64,000 bases of DNA, from the NCBI RefSeq assembly GCF_041242975.1, contig NZ_CP162488.1, positions 1,354,001 to 1,418,000 of the forward strand, written 5' to 3'. Shown here piece after piece: positions 55,151 to 64,000 of the stretch. The DNA is from Xanthomonas sp. DAR 35659 (GTDB lineage Bacteria > Pseudomonadota > Gammaproteobacteria > Xanthomonadales > Xanthomonadaceae). Below the pieces are notes generated by a model that saw nothing but the letters and a program-made list of their open reading frames with translations, searched no databases and was not told the DNA's origin. Position 1 is the stretch's first letter. Each line of letters begins with the position of its first letter. A program made the translations under genes and the position numbers.

Positions 55151-55405
55151 TCAGGATTGCGTGGCGATGGCGAATGCGTCGAGCTGGTGCTGCGGCATGC
55201 TGCTGTTGTTGAGGATCACCACCGTCTCGTGGGTGTCCAGGCGATGCGCGAGCAGCGAGCGGTAGCCGGCGGTGTTGCCGGTCTCCCAGGCGTAGGTCCG
55301 GGGCTTTCCGCGCAGCGTCAGTGTCTTCACGCGGCCGCCGAGCGCATATTCTTCCGGCATTTCAACGGTGTTGAGTTGGCGCAGCGACGCCGGCGACAGC
55401 GCCTG
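55151..55405 (-). pseudogene. C-terminal fragment of a beta-lactamase-like serine hydrolase
   Basis: About 85 residues in one frame look like the end of a class C beta-lactamase/penicillin-binding-protein-like hydrolase ('YALGGRVKTLTLRGKPRTYA', 'GNTAGYRSLLAHRLDTHETV', 'VILNNSSM'). The catalytic SxxK region is absent, and upstream sequence in this frame has no likeness to the family. The 5' part of the gene has therefore been lost. It marks the right edge of the island-like region next to the alpha/beta hydrolase gene. Confidence 0.6.
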
Positions 55406-55675
55406 CGATAGCGAGAGCCGCAAGAGCGGCGGATCGTTCCGTCGCCGCGGATTTGCAGATTGGGCACCGCCATCCAAGAACTTCTACGACGCGATGCCTA
55501 CGATGGCCGCTGGCGCAGGTACCGACGGCAGGGCCCACGGCGACGCGCCGAGGGCGACACGGCATGGTGCATCGCGCCGTCGTCTACGGCGGCAATCCCG
55601 ACCCGGGAACCCGCCGGTCCAACAGGTCATCCATCTGTGCCCGCACTTCCTCCCTCATCCAACAAAGGCAAAGCC

Positions 55676-56506
55676 ATGAGCACGATCACCACCAAAGACG
55701 GCGTCGAGATCTTCTTCAAGGATTGGGGTCCCAGGACCGCGCAGCCGATCTACTTCCACCATGGCTGGCCGCTGTCGAGCGACGACTGGGACGCGCAGAT
55801 GCTGTATTTCCTCGGCAAGGGCTTCCGCGTCGTCGCCCACGACCGGCGCGGCCATGGCCGGTCCAGCCAGGTCGGCGACGGCCACGACATGGCGCATTAC
55901 GCCGCCGACGTGGCCGCCGTCGTCGAGCATCTGGACCTGCGCAATGCGGTGCATATCGGCCATTCGACCGGTGGCGGCGAAGTGGCGCGCTACGTCGTCG
56001 CCCACGGCAAGGGCCGCGTGGCCAAGGCGGTGCTGATCAGCGCGGTGCCGCCGATCATGCGCAAGACCGCGGCCAACCCCGATGGCGTGCCGATGGAGGT
56101 GTTCGACGGCATCCGCGCCGGCCTGGCCGGCAACCGCGCCCAGTTCTACCTGGATTTCGCCAGCGGTCCGTTCTACGGCTTCAATCGTCCAGGCGCGAAG
56201 GTGCTGCAGGGCACGATCCAGAACTGGTGGCGGCAGGGCATGCTCGGTGCCGCCAAGGCGCACTACGACGGCATCAAGGCGTTCTCGGAAACCGACTTCA
56301 CCGAGGATCTCAAGGCGATCGACGTGCCCACCCTGGTGCTGCATGGCGACGACGATCAGGTGGTGCCGATCGCCACGACCAGCGAGCTGACGGTGAAGCT
56401 GTTGAAGGACGGCACGCTGAAAGTCTATCCAGGCTATCCGCACGGCATGTGCACCACCCACGCCGAGGTGATCAACCCGGACCTGCTGGCCTTCATCCAG
56501 GCCTGA
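55676..56506 (+). CDS. Alpha/beta hydrolase, non-heme chloroperoxidase-like
   Basis: The 276-residue protein has the full triad: nucleophile Ser97 in 'IGHSTGGGE', acid near Asp227 in 'HGDDDQVVP' and His256 in 'YPHGMC'. The oxyanion region is '[15 protein letters not shown]' at 28-42. The block layout is that of cofactor-free haloperoxidase/perhydrolase-type esterases. It is soluble and without a signal peptide. ATG 55676 is taken because upstream residues do not fit the family. Start context: CAACAAAGGCAAAGCC. Substrate unknown. Confidence 0.88.
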   Translation: MSTITTKDGVEIFFKDWGPRTAQPIYFHHGWPLSSDDWDAQMLYFLGKGFRVVAHDRRGHGRSSQVGDGHDMAHYAADVAAVVEHLDLRNAVHIGHSTGGGEVARYVVAHGKGRVAKAVLISAVPPIMRKTAANPDGVPMEVFDGIRAGLAGNRAQFYLDFASGPFYGFNRPGAKVLQGTIQNWWRQGMLGAAKAHYDGIKAFSETDFTEDLKAIDVPTLVLHGDDDQVVPIATTSELTVKLLKDGTLKVYPGYPHGMCTTHAEVINPDLLAFIQA

Positions 56507-56657
56507 ATCGGCCGCGGCGGAGGGCACCCTGCTCCCGTCGCGAGATCAGCACTGCGCGCATCGGCGTGATCCGGTGCGCGCAGCGTGCCCGCTGCGCACC
56601 GTGCGCCTGTCAAACCCGCTTCATCCGCCGAAGCTACGCTGATCGGCCAGTGAGCGC

Positions 56658-58769
56658 ATGCTCGTCGCCGGACCCAGCCTCGTGGTCGAACACAGTCGTC
56701 GCCGTTTCCTTGCCCGTGCCTCCCTGGCCCTCGGCGCCGGCGCGGCCATGCCGCTGCTGCCCGGCGTGATCCGCAGTGCGCTGGCGGTGCCGCCTGCACG
56801 CGTCACCGGCACCGTGCAGGACGTGCAGCATGTGGTGATCCTGATGCAGGAGAACCGCTCCTTCGACCACTACTTCGGCTGCCTGCGTGGCGTGCGCGGC
56901 TTCGGCGACCCGCGGCCGCTGCGTCTGCCCAGCGGGCGCCCGGTCTGGTACCAGCCGGAGGCCGGCGGCGGCGACGGCTACGTGTTGCCGTTCCGCCTGA
57001 ACGGCCGGACCAGCAGCGCGCAGTCGATGGAGGGCCTCGACCACCATTGGAAGGGCTCGCACGACACCTGGAAGCACTACGACGCCTGGATCGCGCAGAA
57101 GACGCCGATGACCATGGGCCACTTCCAGCGCGAGGACCTGCCGTTCTACTATGCGCTGGCCGATGCCTTTACCATCTGCGACGGCTACCACGCCTCGCTG
57201 TTCGGCCCGACCAATCCCAACCGCATGTACATGTTCACCGGCACCAGCGGCCTGAGCGTCGGCAACGATGGCGAGCAGGCGGTGAACAACCGCGACGACG
57301 GCAACTGGACCGCCGACATGGCGCGCGACAACCCGGCGTTTCCGGGCTACACCTGGACCACCTACTCCGAACGCCTGCAGCAAGCCGGGATCAGTTGGCA
57401 GGTGTACCAGGAATTCGACAACTACGGCGACAACAGCCATCCGTACTTCGCAAATTTCCGCAATCTCGACCGCGCCTCTCCGTTGTACCGCCGCGGCCGC
57501 GCGATCGTGCCGGGTTCCACTGCCGACAACGCCAAGGCCTCGCGCGGCGAGCACCTGCTCGCAGCGTTCGAACGCGACGTGCGCAGCGGCACCTTGCCGC
57601 AGGTGTCGTGGATCGTGGCGCCATATCTGCTCAGCGAGCACCCCCAGGCCACCCCGGCCTATGGCGAGTCGCTCAGCGCGCGCCTGCTGGAGGTGCTGGC
57701 GGCATCGCCGGAGGTCTGGTCCAAGACCGTGTTCCTGATCAACTACGACGAGAACGACGGCTTTTTCGACCACGTGCCGCCGGCGCTGCCGGCGACCGAT
57801 CCGGCGATCGGCGCCAGCAACGTCGATCTGCGGGGCGAGGACTATCACGGCGTTCCGGTCGGTCTCGGTCCGCGCGTGCCGATGCTGGTGGTGTCGCCGT
57901 GGAGCCGCGGCGGCTGGGTGAATTCGCAGGTGTTCGACCACACCTCGGTGATCCGCTTCCTGGAGCGCCGCTTCGCCGTCGCCGAACCCAACATCGGCCC
58001 CTGGCGGCGCGCGATCGCCGGCGATCTGACCTCGGCGCTGGACTTTGCCGGCCACGACGATGCGCGTGTCGCCCTGCCGGACACGCGTGATTTCATCGCC
58101 CGGGTCGATGCCACCGCGGCGCTGCCGCCGCCGCAACGGCCGGCGCAACAGACGCTGCCGGCGCAGGAACCCGGGCAGCGCCCGGCGCGCGCGCTGCCCT
58201 ACGACTTCGACGTGCGCCTGCAGGCCGATGCACAGGGCCTGGCGTTGCGGATGCGCAACCGCGGCGCGGTGGGCGTCGCGCTGAACGCCTACGCCGACGG
58301 CCGCGACGCCGGGCCATGGTTCTACACGGTGGCGGCGGGCAGCGAACTGCGCGACGTGCGCGCCTGGCGTGGTGCCGCGGACGACCCTGGCTACGTGTTG
58401 CGCGTGCATGGGCCCAACGGCTTCCTGCGCGAGTTCCACGGCGATGGGATGGCCGATGCCGGATTGCGGGCCGAGGCCGACTATGAGGCGGCATCGCAGT
58501 GCCTGCTGCTGGAGCTGCACAATGGCGGTGCGCAGGCGTGCCGGCTGCGGCTCCGCGATGGCTACCGCGACGGGGCGGAGCAGGCGTTGGTGCTGGCCGC
58601 CGGCGAACGCCAGGTGCTGCGCTTCCCGCTGCAGGGCCAGCATCATTGGTACGACCTGGAGATCGCCAGCGACAGCCTGCCGCACTGGCGCCGGCGCCTG
58701 GCCGGACATATCGAGACCGGCCGCCCGAGCATGAGCGACCCGGCGATCGGCCGTGCTGTCGTTGGTTAG
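56658..58769 (+). CDS. Phosphocholine-specific phospholipase C, Tat-exported
   Basis: The 703-residue protein has a twin-arginine signal ('RRRFLARASLALG', residues 14-26). The phosphoesterase domain includes 'MQENRSFDHYFGCLRGVRGF' near residue 63, 'NDENDGFFDHVPP'-like 'INYDENDGFFDHVPPALPAT' and 'VSPWSRGGWVNSQVFDHTSV'. The C-terminal 190 residues are two small beta domains typical of non-haemolytic PLC-type enzymes. It should hydrolyse phosphatidylcholine outside the cytoplasm. ATG 56658 is the first in-frame start. It converges with the TonB receptor gene. Confidence 0.9.
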   Translation: MLVAGPSLVVEHSRRRFLARASLALGAGAAMPLLPGVIRSALAVPPARVTGTVQDVQHVVILMQENRSFDHYFGCLRGVRGFGDPRPLRLPSGRPVWYQPEAGGGDGYVLPFRLNGRTSSAQSMEGLDHHWKGSHDTWKHYDAWIAQKTPMTMGHFQREDLPFYYALADAFTICDGYHASLFGPTNPNRMYMFTGTSGLSVGNDGEQAVNNRDDGNWTADMARDNPAFPGYTWTTYSERLQQAGISWQVYQEFDNYGDNSHPYFANFRNLDRASPLYRRGRAIVPGSTADNAKASRGEHLLAAFERDVRSGTLPQVSWIVAPYLLSEHPQATPAYGESLSARLLEVLAASPEVWSKTVFLINYDENDGFFDHVPPALPATDPAIGASNVDLRGEDYHGVPVGLGPRVPMLVVSPWSRGGWVNSQVFDHTSVIRFLERRFAVAEPNIGPWRRAIAGDLTSALDFAGHDDARVALPDTRDFIARVDATAALPPPQRPAQQTLPAQEPGQRPARALPYDFDVRLQADAQGLALRMRNRGAVGVALNAYADGRDAGPWFYTVAAGSELRDVRAWRGAADDPGYVLRVHGPNGFLREFHGDGMADAGLRAEADYEAASQCLLLELHNGGAQACRLRLRDGYRDGAEQALVLAAGERQVLRFPLQGQHHWYDLEIASDSLPHWRRRLAGHIETGRPSMSDPAIGRAVVG

Positions 58770-58796
58770 CCGCAAGCCCGTTTTGTCGGCGATGGC

Positions 58797-58880
58797 GGCC
58801 GTGTGTCGCGGCTGAAGCCGCTCCTGCAGAAGCCGCGCACCGCGCTCTTGTAGGACCGGCTTCAGCCGCGACACACGGCC
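58797..58880. repeat. Long inverted repeat between convergent genes
   Basis: Perfect arms of about 24 bases (58797-58820 and 58857-58880) extend into imperfect palindrome-family units. The loop is about 36 bases. It is placed between the phospholipase and TonB receptor stops and could serve both strands as a transcription end. Confidence 0.85.
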
Positions 58881-58941
58881 AGCGACGCCATCAATCCCGA
58901 TCGAACGGCGCTTCTTGCGGAGCTTCCCTGAAACGCAAGAC

Positions 58942-58967
58942 GCCGCCGCTACGTCCGCAGCGGCGGC
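58942..58967 (-). terminator. Hairpin after the TonB receptor gene
   Basis: A 9-bp perfect stem (GCCGCCGCT / AGCGGCGGC) with an 8-base loop lies 29 bases past the receptor stop. A weak T-rich stretch follows on the minus strand (GTCTTGCGTTTC). Confidence 0.45.
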
Positions 58968-58996
58968 GCCAAGGCCATCCCTGGCCTCGCCTCACC

Positions 58997-61297
58997 TCAG
59001 AACTTGCCGCTGAAGGTGACGAAGAACTGCCGCGGCGCGCCGGCCATCAGCGTCTGGTTGTAGCCGTTCGGATCGGACACCACGTAGCCGTTGGTGCCGA
59101 CCGTGGCGAAGTAGCGCTTGTCGAGCAGGTTGGTGACGTTGGCGCTCAGTCCCAGGTTCTGGAACATGCCGACTTCGCCGAAGTCATAACCCGCGCTCAG
59201 GTCGAAGCGCCAGTAGCTCGGTACCGACGAGTCGTTGAGGTAGCTGATGTAGCGGCGGCCGGTGTACTTGCCGTCCAGCGCCGCGTGCCAGCCGGCGTTC
59301 TCGTAGGCCAGGCTGCTGGAGAACATCCATTCCGGGATGCCGACCACGCGCTTGCCGGAGGTGGCCACCACGCCGCCGTTGAGGTAGTCGTCCTGATAGG
59401 TGGAATCGTCGTAGGACAGCGAGTTCAACCAGCGCAATTGCGCGATCGGGCGCCACATCACCGCCAGGTCGGCGCCCTGGCTGCGCACCGAGCCGACGTT
59501 GTTGAGCGTGGCCGAGCAGGTCTGGATCGCGCTGCACGGCGAGGTCACCAGCAGGCGGTCGTCGAAGGTGGTGTGGTACAGCGCCAGCGACGCCTCGATG
59601 CCGTCGCCGCGCACGCGATAGCCCAGTTCGTAGGTCTGCGCGGTTTCCGGTTCCAGCGAATGCCTGATCGCGTCGAACGCCGCCTGCGATTCCTGGAACG
59701 GGGTGAAGCCGAAGCCGGCCATGTTCTTGTTGTAGGACGCGTAGAGTTCCTGGTGCTCGTCGAGCTTGTAGTTCACGCCCACCTGCGGCAGCAGGTCAGA
59801 ATCGGCCTTGATCTCGCCGGCCGCGTAGGAGGTGGTCGGCACCAGCGACCGCGAGGTGGTGTCCACCTGGAGCTTCTTGGCGCCGAAGTTGATGGTCAGG
59901 CGCTCGTCGAGCAGGCGCAGCGTGTCCTGCGCGTAGAACATGCGCGTGTCGGTGTCGTAGTGCTGGGCGAAACCGCGCGCGAACAGGGTGCCGGACTTGT
60001 TGAAGTAGTACAGATCGGTGAACGGACCATCGAGCAGGAAGTAGTTGCGCTCCTGCACGGTCTTGGCGTTCTGGTACCAGCCGCCGATCTCGATCTCGTT
60101 GCCGGCCACGGTGAAGTTCAGCGACGCGGTCACGCCATGCCGGTTGAGCCGATAATCGGTGGTGCGCATCGACAGCGGCACCGTGGCCGAGGACGCCACG
60201 TACGGCGTGGTCCATTGCCCTTCGCCGTTGTTGTCGTGGTAGTAGCCTGCCAGGTTCAGCGTGGCGTTGCCGCCCAGGTTGAACGTGCCGCTGAGCGCGG
60301 CCAGGTTGTCGTCGCGCAGGCCGGCGCCGGAGTAGTAGGACGCGTCGGCCTTGCCATAGTCGGCGGGCAGGGCGTTCAGGGACGCCGGATAGCTGCCGTT
60401 GCCGTTGAGCGCGTTGGCGATCTGCACGGCGCTGTTCCAGTCGGGCATCAGGTAGTCCCAGTCCCAGCCCAGCGCCTTCTGCGAGGTCAACGACAGATCC
60501 ATGATGTCGTATTCCTTGCGCTTGGAGCTATCCAGGAACAAGCTGATCCGGTTGCCGTCGCCCCACTGGTACAGCGCCTTGAGATTGGCCTGGTTGTATT
60601 CGTTGTTGCCGTAGCCTTTCCACTTGTCCACCTCGCCGTGCACGATCGAGGTGTACATCGAGAAGCCGTTGATGTCGCCGATATCGCCGCGCAGGTAGGT
60701 GCGGCGGGTGGAATCGGAGCCGAAGGTCTGGCTGAAGCGGATGCCCGGCGTGGCATCCGGATCGTCGGAGTAGTAGCGCACGGTGCCGCCGAGGTTGCTG
60801 CTCGACGCGGTGCCCAGCGCGCCGGCGCCCTGCGACAGCTCCACCGAGCCGACATTCTCGGAGATGATCGCGCGGGTCACCTGCAGGCCGTCGCTGACGC
60901 CGTAGTTCATGGTGCCCAGCGGCACGCCGTCCAGGGTGAAGCCGAGGCGGCTCTGGTCGAAGCCGTGCAGGCTGATCGCGGTCGACCACTCGTAGGAGCC
61001 CCACGCATCGGCCGACTGGAATTGCACGCCCGGCAGCTTGTCCAGCACCTTCAGCGCGCTGGTGCCGGGTGCGGTGAGGCCGATGTCCTCGCGGGTGATG
61101 CGCTGCACCTGGCGGGTGGCGCCGGTGGACACCACGGTGATCGCATCGAGCATCGTCGCGTCGCTGCTGCTGCCGGCGCTGGCCGTGGCATCGGCGTCGG
61201 CCGGCACGGTTTCGGCCAGTGCGGCGAAGGCCGGCAGCGCGGACGCGACGGCGAGCACCAGCGCATGCAGGCGCAAGGGTCTGGAGGTGGAGATCAT
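58997..61297 (-). CDS. TonB-dependent receptor
   Basis: The 766-residue outer-membrane receptor has a signal peptide (residues 1-28, 'VLAVASALPAFAALA'), a TonB box-like 'AITVVSTGA' near residue 50, plug domain ('APGTSALKVLDKLPGVQFQS', 'ISLHGFDQSRLGFTLDGVPL', 'VGSVELSQGAGALGTAS') and a barrel ending in 'PRQFFVTFSGKF' (terminal Phe). Ligand is unknown. ATG 61297 starts the signal peptide; the longer open frame has no signal. It is divergent from rimK. Confidence 0.9.
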   Translation of the reverse strand: MISTSRPLRLHALVLAVASALPAFAALAETVPADADATASAGSSSDATMLDAITVVSTGATRQVQRITREDIGLTAPGTSALKVLDKLPGVQFQSADAWGSYEWSTAISLHGFDQSRLGFTLDGVPLGTMNYGVSDGLQVTRAIISENVGSVELSQGAGALGTASSSNLGGTVRYYSDDPDATPGIRFSQTFGSDSTRRTYLRGDIGDINGFSMYTSIVHGEVDKWKGYGNNEYNQANLKALYQWGDGNRISLFLDSSKRKEYDIMDLSLTSQKALGWDWDYLMPDWNSAVQIANALNGNGSYPASLNALPADYGKADASYYSGAGLRDDNLAALSGTFNLGGNATLNLAGYYHDNNGEGQWTTPYVASSATVPLSMRTTDYRLNRHGVTASLNFTVAGNEIEIGGWYQNAKTVQERNYFLLDGPFTDLYYFNKSGTLFARGFAQHYDTDTRMFYAQDTLRLLDERLTINFGAKKLQVDTTSRSLVPTTSYAAGEIKADSDLLPQVGVNYKLDEHQELYASYNKNMAGFGFTPFQESQAAFDAIRHSLEPETAQTYELGYRVRGDGIEASLALYHTTFDDRLLVTSPCSAIQTCSATLNNVGSVRSQGADLAVMWRPIAQLRWLNSLSYDDSTYQDDYLNGGVVATSGKRVVGIPEWMFSSSLAYENAGWHAALDGKYTGRRYISYLNDSSVPSYWRFDLSAGYDFGEVGMFQNLGLSANVTNLLDKRYFATVGTNGYVVSDPNGYNQTLMAGAPRQFFVTFSGKF

Positions 61298-61575
61298 CGA
61301 AATTCCAATGGGATGGGGGGAGGCATGGCCTGCTTGCCGTGCGTGGCGTGACCAGCGCACGGCCGGCGTGGCTCGCCCGTCACGATGCAACGGTTTTGTG
61401 AAGGTTTCGGGGCGGTCCCATGTCGGCTGTGGGACAGGCGCGAGGCGCCGATCGCGTGCGCGGGCCTGGCGCCGATCGGCCGCGGTACGCCGGCCGCCAG
61501 GCCGCTGCGTCGGACTTCCCGCGCCGCCGACGGCGCAACGTATGATGCCGGGCCAGCCACCGCCGTCGCGCTTCG

Positions 61576-62469
61576 ATGAAACTCGCCATCCTGTCCCGCA
61601 ACACCAAGCTGTATTCGACGCGGCGGCTGGTCGAGGCCGGTCGCGAACGCGGGCATACGGTGCGCGTGCTCGATCCGTTGCGCTGCTACATGCGTATCGC
61701 CGCGGGCGCCTTCACCATGCACTACAAGGGCAAGCCGATCACCGGCTACGACGCGGTGATCCCGCGCATCGGCAATTCGGTCACCCGCTACGGCACCGCG
61801 GTGCTGCGCCAGTTGGAGATGATGGGCGTGCGCACGCCCAACCCGTCCGACGCGATCCTGCGCGCGCGCGACAAGCTGCGCGCGCACCAACTGCTGGCGG
61901 CGAAAGGCATCGACATGCCGATGACCGTGTTCGGCGACAACCCGGACGACACCGGCGACCTGCTGTCGATGCTGGGGCCGCCGCCGCACGTGGTGAAGTT
62001 GAACGAAGGCACCCAGGGCACGGGCGTGATCCTCACCGAGAAGACCAGTGCCTCGCGCGGCGTGGTCGAGGCGCTGCGCGGGCTGTACGCCAACTTCCTG
62101 GTGCAGGAGTTCATCGGCGAGGCCGAGGGCGCCGACCTGCGCTGCTTCGTGGTCGGCAACCAGGTGGTCGCGGCGATGCGCCGGCAGGCGCCGGAAGGGG
62201 ACTTCCGCTCCAACCTGCATCTGGGGGGCAGCGCACTGGCGGCCACCGCCAGCCGCACCGAACAGGAGGTGGCCGTGCGCTCGGCCAAGGCCCTGGGCCT
62301 GGGCGTGGCCGGGGTCGACCTGATCCGCTCGCGGCGCGGCCCGCTGGTGCTGGAGGTCAACTCCACCCCCGGCCTGGAGGGGATCGAGGCGGTCTGCGGC
62401 CAGGACATCGCCGGCAAGATCATCGACCACCTCCAGGTGATCCAGATCCGAAAGAAATCAGTCACTTGA
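61576..62469 (+). CDS. rimK: Ribosomal protein S6--L-glutamate ligase (RimK), ATP-grasp
   Basis: The 297-residue ATP-grasp ligase adds glutamates to the C-terminus of ribosomal protein S6. Motifs are '[20 protein letters not shown]', the ATP-grasp lysine in '[20 protein letters not shown]', '[18 protein letters not shown]' and the Mg-binding '[17 protein letters not shown]'. Length fits RimK. A strong rho-independent terminator lies 117 bases downstream. The gene is divergent from the TonB receptor gene. Confidence 0.93.
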   Translation: MKLAILSRNTKLYSTRRLVEAGRERGHTVRVLDPLRCYMRIAAGAFTMHYKGKPITGYDAVIPRIGNSVTRYGTAVLRQLEMMGVRTPNPSDAILRARDKLRAHQLLAAKGIDMPMTVFGDNPDDTGDLLSMLGPPPHVVKLNEGTQGTGVILTEKTSASRGVVEALRGLYANFLVQEFIGEAEGADLRCFVVGNQVVAAMRRQAPEGDFRSNLHLGGSALAATASRTEQEVAVRSAKALGLGVAGVDLIRSRRGPLVLEVNSTPGLEGIEAVCGQDIAGKIIDHLQVIQIRKKSVT

Positions 62470-62585
62470 AGCAATGTCCGCGCCTCCGTTCTGGCTTAAC
62501 GCCGGTTTAATTCCGCCCTGCGTATGCTTCGTCGGACCGCAGCTCTGCCCTCCTCAGCAGGAACGGTAATCGGGATATATCTTTC

Positions 62586-62617
62586 GGCCCAGGCGGCCTT
62601 GCCGCCTGGGCCTTTTT
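62586..62617 (+). terminator. Rho-independent terminator
   Basis: A perfect 12-bp stem (GGCCCAGGCGGC / GCCGCCTGGGCC) with a 3-base loop (CTT) is followed by TTTTT. It ends either the rimK transcript or a short RNA made from the 117 bases between rimK and the stem. Confidence 0.8.
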
Positions 62618-62734
62618 GTCGCCGCGGTTCGGCGTCGCGGCACCCGACTGTGGCGGGAAGCCATGCAACTTGCGGCGCCGTTCGCTGCGGGGCTACATTG
62701 TGATTTACGCCACCAAATCGTCTAGGGGACAGGG

Positions 62735-63193
62735 ATGAAGCAACTGATCGGGGTGATGTTGGGGATGGTGCTCGCGTGTTCGGCCGTGGCTGCGCCGAAA
62801 GGTGAGGCGCCCATGAACGTGAAGAAATCGTTCGCACAGCAACTCAGTACAATTCGCCAGCAGTTGGACGACGGCAAGACCTATGCCGAACTCAGCGCGG
62901 AGAATCGCAGCAAGGTGGAAGCCGCACTGTCGCGCATGGCGACCGTGCTCGATGCCCATCCCGACGTGAACACGCTGCGCGAGGAGGACAAGGTGGTGTT
63001 GTTCAACGATCAGGAGACGGTCAACGCGCTGCTGTCCAAGGCAGCGGCGGACAGCCGCCTGATCTGCAGGCGCGAGGCGGTGACCGGCGCGCTGCGCACC
63101 ACGACGCAATGCAGGACCGTGGCGGAGCGCCGCCGCGACAACGAGGATGCGCAGGAACTGATGCGGCGCAATCCAACTGGCAAGTACGACTGA
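62735..63193 (+). CDS. Small exported protein upstream of a two-component system
   Basis: The 152-residue protein has a cleavable signal peptide (residues 1-20, 'VMLGMVLACSAVAA'), then a helical, charged region ('KSFAQQLSTIRQQLDDGKTY', 'SRMATVLDAHPDVNTLRE') and two Cys (near 110 and 125). I do not know the family. ATG 62735 follows a GGGACAGGG RBS. It lies 8 bases before the response regulator gene, so it is probably part of that operon and might act on the sensor in the periplasm. Confidence 0.75.
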   Translation: MKQLIGVMLGMVLACSAVAAPKGEAPMNVKKSFAQQLSTIRQQLDDGKTYAELSAENRSKVEAALSRMATVLDAHPDVNTLREEDKVVLFNDQETVNALLSKAAADSRLICRREAVTGALRTTTQCRTVAERRRDNEDAQELMRRNPTGKYD

Positions 63194-63201
63194 CGGGGTA
63201 A

Positions 63202-63885
63202 ATGTTGGTGCGAATTCTAGTAATCGAAGACAACAGCGACATCGCGGCCAACCTGGGCGACTACCTCGAGGACCGTGGGCACACGGTCGATTTCGCCGCC
63301 GACGGCGTCACCGGCCTGCATCTGGCGGTGGTGCACGAGTTCGACGCGATCGTGCTCGATCTCAACCTGCCGGGCATGGACGGCATCGAAGTGTGCCGCA
63401 AGCTGCGCAACGAAGCGCGCAAGCAGACCCCGGTGCTGATGCTCACCGCCCGCGACTCGCTGGACAACAAGCTGGCGGGCTTCGATTCCGGTGCCGACGA
63501 CTACCTGATCAAGCCGTTCGCGCTGCAGGAAGTGGAGGTGCGGCTCAACGCGCTGTCGCGCCGCGGCAAGGGCGTGCACACCCGCGTGCTGGAGACCGGC
63601 GACCTGGAGTACAACCTGGACACGCTGGAAGTGCGGCGCCAGGGCAAGCTGTTGCAGCTCAATCCGACCGCGCTGAAGATCCTGCAGGCGCTGATGGAGG
63701 CCTCGCCCGCAGTGGTGACCCGGCAGGAACTGGAAACCCGCGTGTGGGGCGAGGAACTGCCGGATTCCGATTCGCTGCGCGTGCACATCCATGGCCTGCG
63801 CGCGGTGGTGGACAAGCCGTTCGACGTGCAGATGATCCAGACCCGCCACGGCATCGGCTACCGCATCGCCGCGCCCGATGCCTGA
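63202..63885 (+). CDS. OmpR-family response regulator, ColR/VgrR-like
   Basis: The 227-residue protein has a receiver domain with phospho-acceptor Asp53 ('VLDLNLPGMDG'), Asp10 ('VIEDN') and Lys104 ('YLIKPFAL'), and a winged-helix DNA-binding domain ('LQLNPTALKILQALMEASPA', 'VHIHGLRAVVDKPF', 'TRHGIGYRIA'). The sequence recalls the Xanthomonas ColR/VgrR regulators that govern metal tolerance, iron sensing and virulence. That naming is recall, not a search. It overlaps the sensor kinase start by 8 bases. Confidence 0.92.
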   Translation: MLVRILVIEDNSDIAANLGDYLEDRGHTVDFAADGVTGLHLAVVHEFDAIVLDLNLPGMDGIEVCRKLRNEARKQTPVLMLTARDSLDNKLAGFDSGADDYLIKPFALQEVEVRLNALSRRGKGVHTRVLETGDLEYNLDTLEVRRQGKLLQLNPTALKILQALMEASPAVVTRQELETRVWGEELPDSDSLRVHIHGLRAVVDKPFDVQMIQTRHGIGYRIAAPDA

Positions 63886-64000
63886 AGCGGAGGCGTTGCC
63901 GCGGGCGGTGCGGCGGCGCGGGCGTTACCGCCGCCGCCTGCGCAGCCGCATCATCCTGTCCTTCGTGCTGTTGGGCTTCGGCCTGACCGCCCTGTTCGCG
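63878..64000 (+). CDS. Sensor histidine kinase, N-terminal fragment
   Basis: The first 41 codons are present and run off the window. An Arg-rich cytoplasmic N-terminus ('RRRGRYRRRLRSR') is followed by the start of a membrane helix ('IILSFVLLGFGLTALFA'). This fits the sensor partner of the OmpR-family regulator upstream, whose stop it overlaps. The sensing and kinase domains are outside the window. Confidence 0.75.
   Translation, partial: MPEAEALPRAVRRRGRYRRRLRSRIILSFVLLGFGLTALFA

Noticed and set aside
52281..55400. Direct repeat of the tRNA 3' end as the right att site
   Set aside because: I looked for the T-arm and acceptor sequence (GTTCGATTCCCATCG) near the right edge and did not find it.

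Overview
The window is high-GC DNA from a gammaproteobacterium of the Xanthomonas group (Lysobacteraceae); species was not determined. Evidence is the gene content (an assimilatory sulfate cluster with a fused CysNC, several TonB-dependent receptors, a secreted phospholipase C, a GDSL autotransporter, a ColR/VgrR-like regulator). Many copies of three short dispersed repeat families also lie between genes, and in two places inside them: a 'GTAGGAGCGGCTTCAGCC' palindrome family, a 'GGGAATCGGGAATGGGGAAT' family and a 'GGGAGAAGGTGCCCCGAAGG' element. Protein names come from motif reading, not database searches.

Layout. 1-5.8 kb: purine catabolism operon on the + strand (end of an FAD oxidoreductase, uraH, xdhA, xdhB, xdhC), translationally coupled by short overlaps. 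5.8-6.3 kb: repeat cluster. 6.3-9.7 kb: cysG-cysK on the - strand, divergent from a cysB-type LysR regulator. 9.7-20.4 kb: accessory block with a Cys-pair membrane protein, a LURP-one/scramblase-like protein, a GAF histidine kinase, an arsR-arsC-arsH operon with a frameshift in arsH and no pump gene, a two-gene unit with a possible FIST-like protein, and a DUF2946/TonB receptor/PepSY operon that looks metal related. 20.4-27.9 kb: cysJ-cysI-cysH on the - strand, divergent from cysD-cysNC. With cysG and cysB these give activation of sulfate, reduction to sulfide, siroheme for the reductase and (cysK) cysteine.

27.9-41.2 kb: M1 aminopeptidase, a small membrane protein, an RND efflux pair, a GNAT acetyltransferase, an AGCS symporter, a TrmH-family methyltransferase and a type-B carboxylesterase, all on the + strand. 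41.2-50.0 kb: mostly - strand: LacI regulator, M28 peptidase, a small Imm31-like protein, mscL, an FAH-family hydrolase, a small membrane protein, a DASS transporter, trmB, thiG and thiS, with a + strand Rieske protein. 50.2-52.0 kb: GDSL autotransporter.

52.3-55.5 kb: a small island-like region of visibly lower GC. It starts at a tRNA-Gly(CCC), holds three tandem 213-codon Imm11 (DUF1629)-like genes and ends at a decayed serine hydrolase fragment. 55.7-64 kb: alpha/beta hydrolase, Tat-exported phospholipase C, a convergent TonB receptor, rimK with a strong terminator, and a small secreted protein followed by a response regulator and the start of its sensor kinase.

Most notable: the Imm11 array without a visible toxin; a 10-residue peptide shared by CysNC and TrmB because the same repeat lies in both genes; a CysG missing roughly half of its dehydrogenase/ferrochelatase module; the arsH frameshift; and an 11-G run upstream of the metal-uptake operon.
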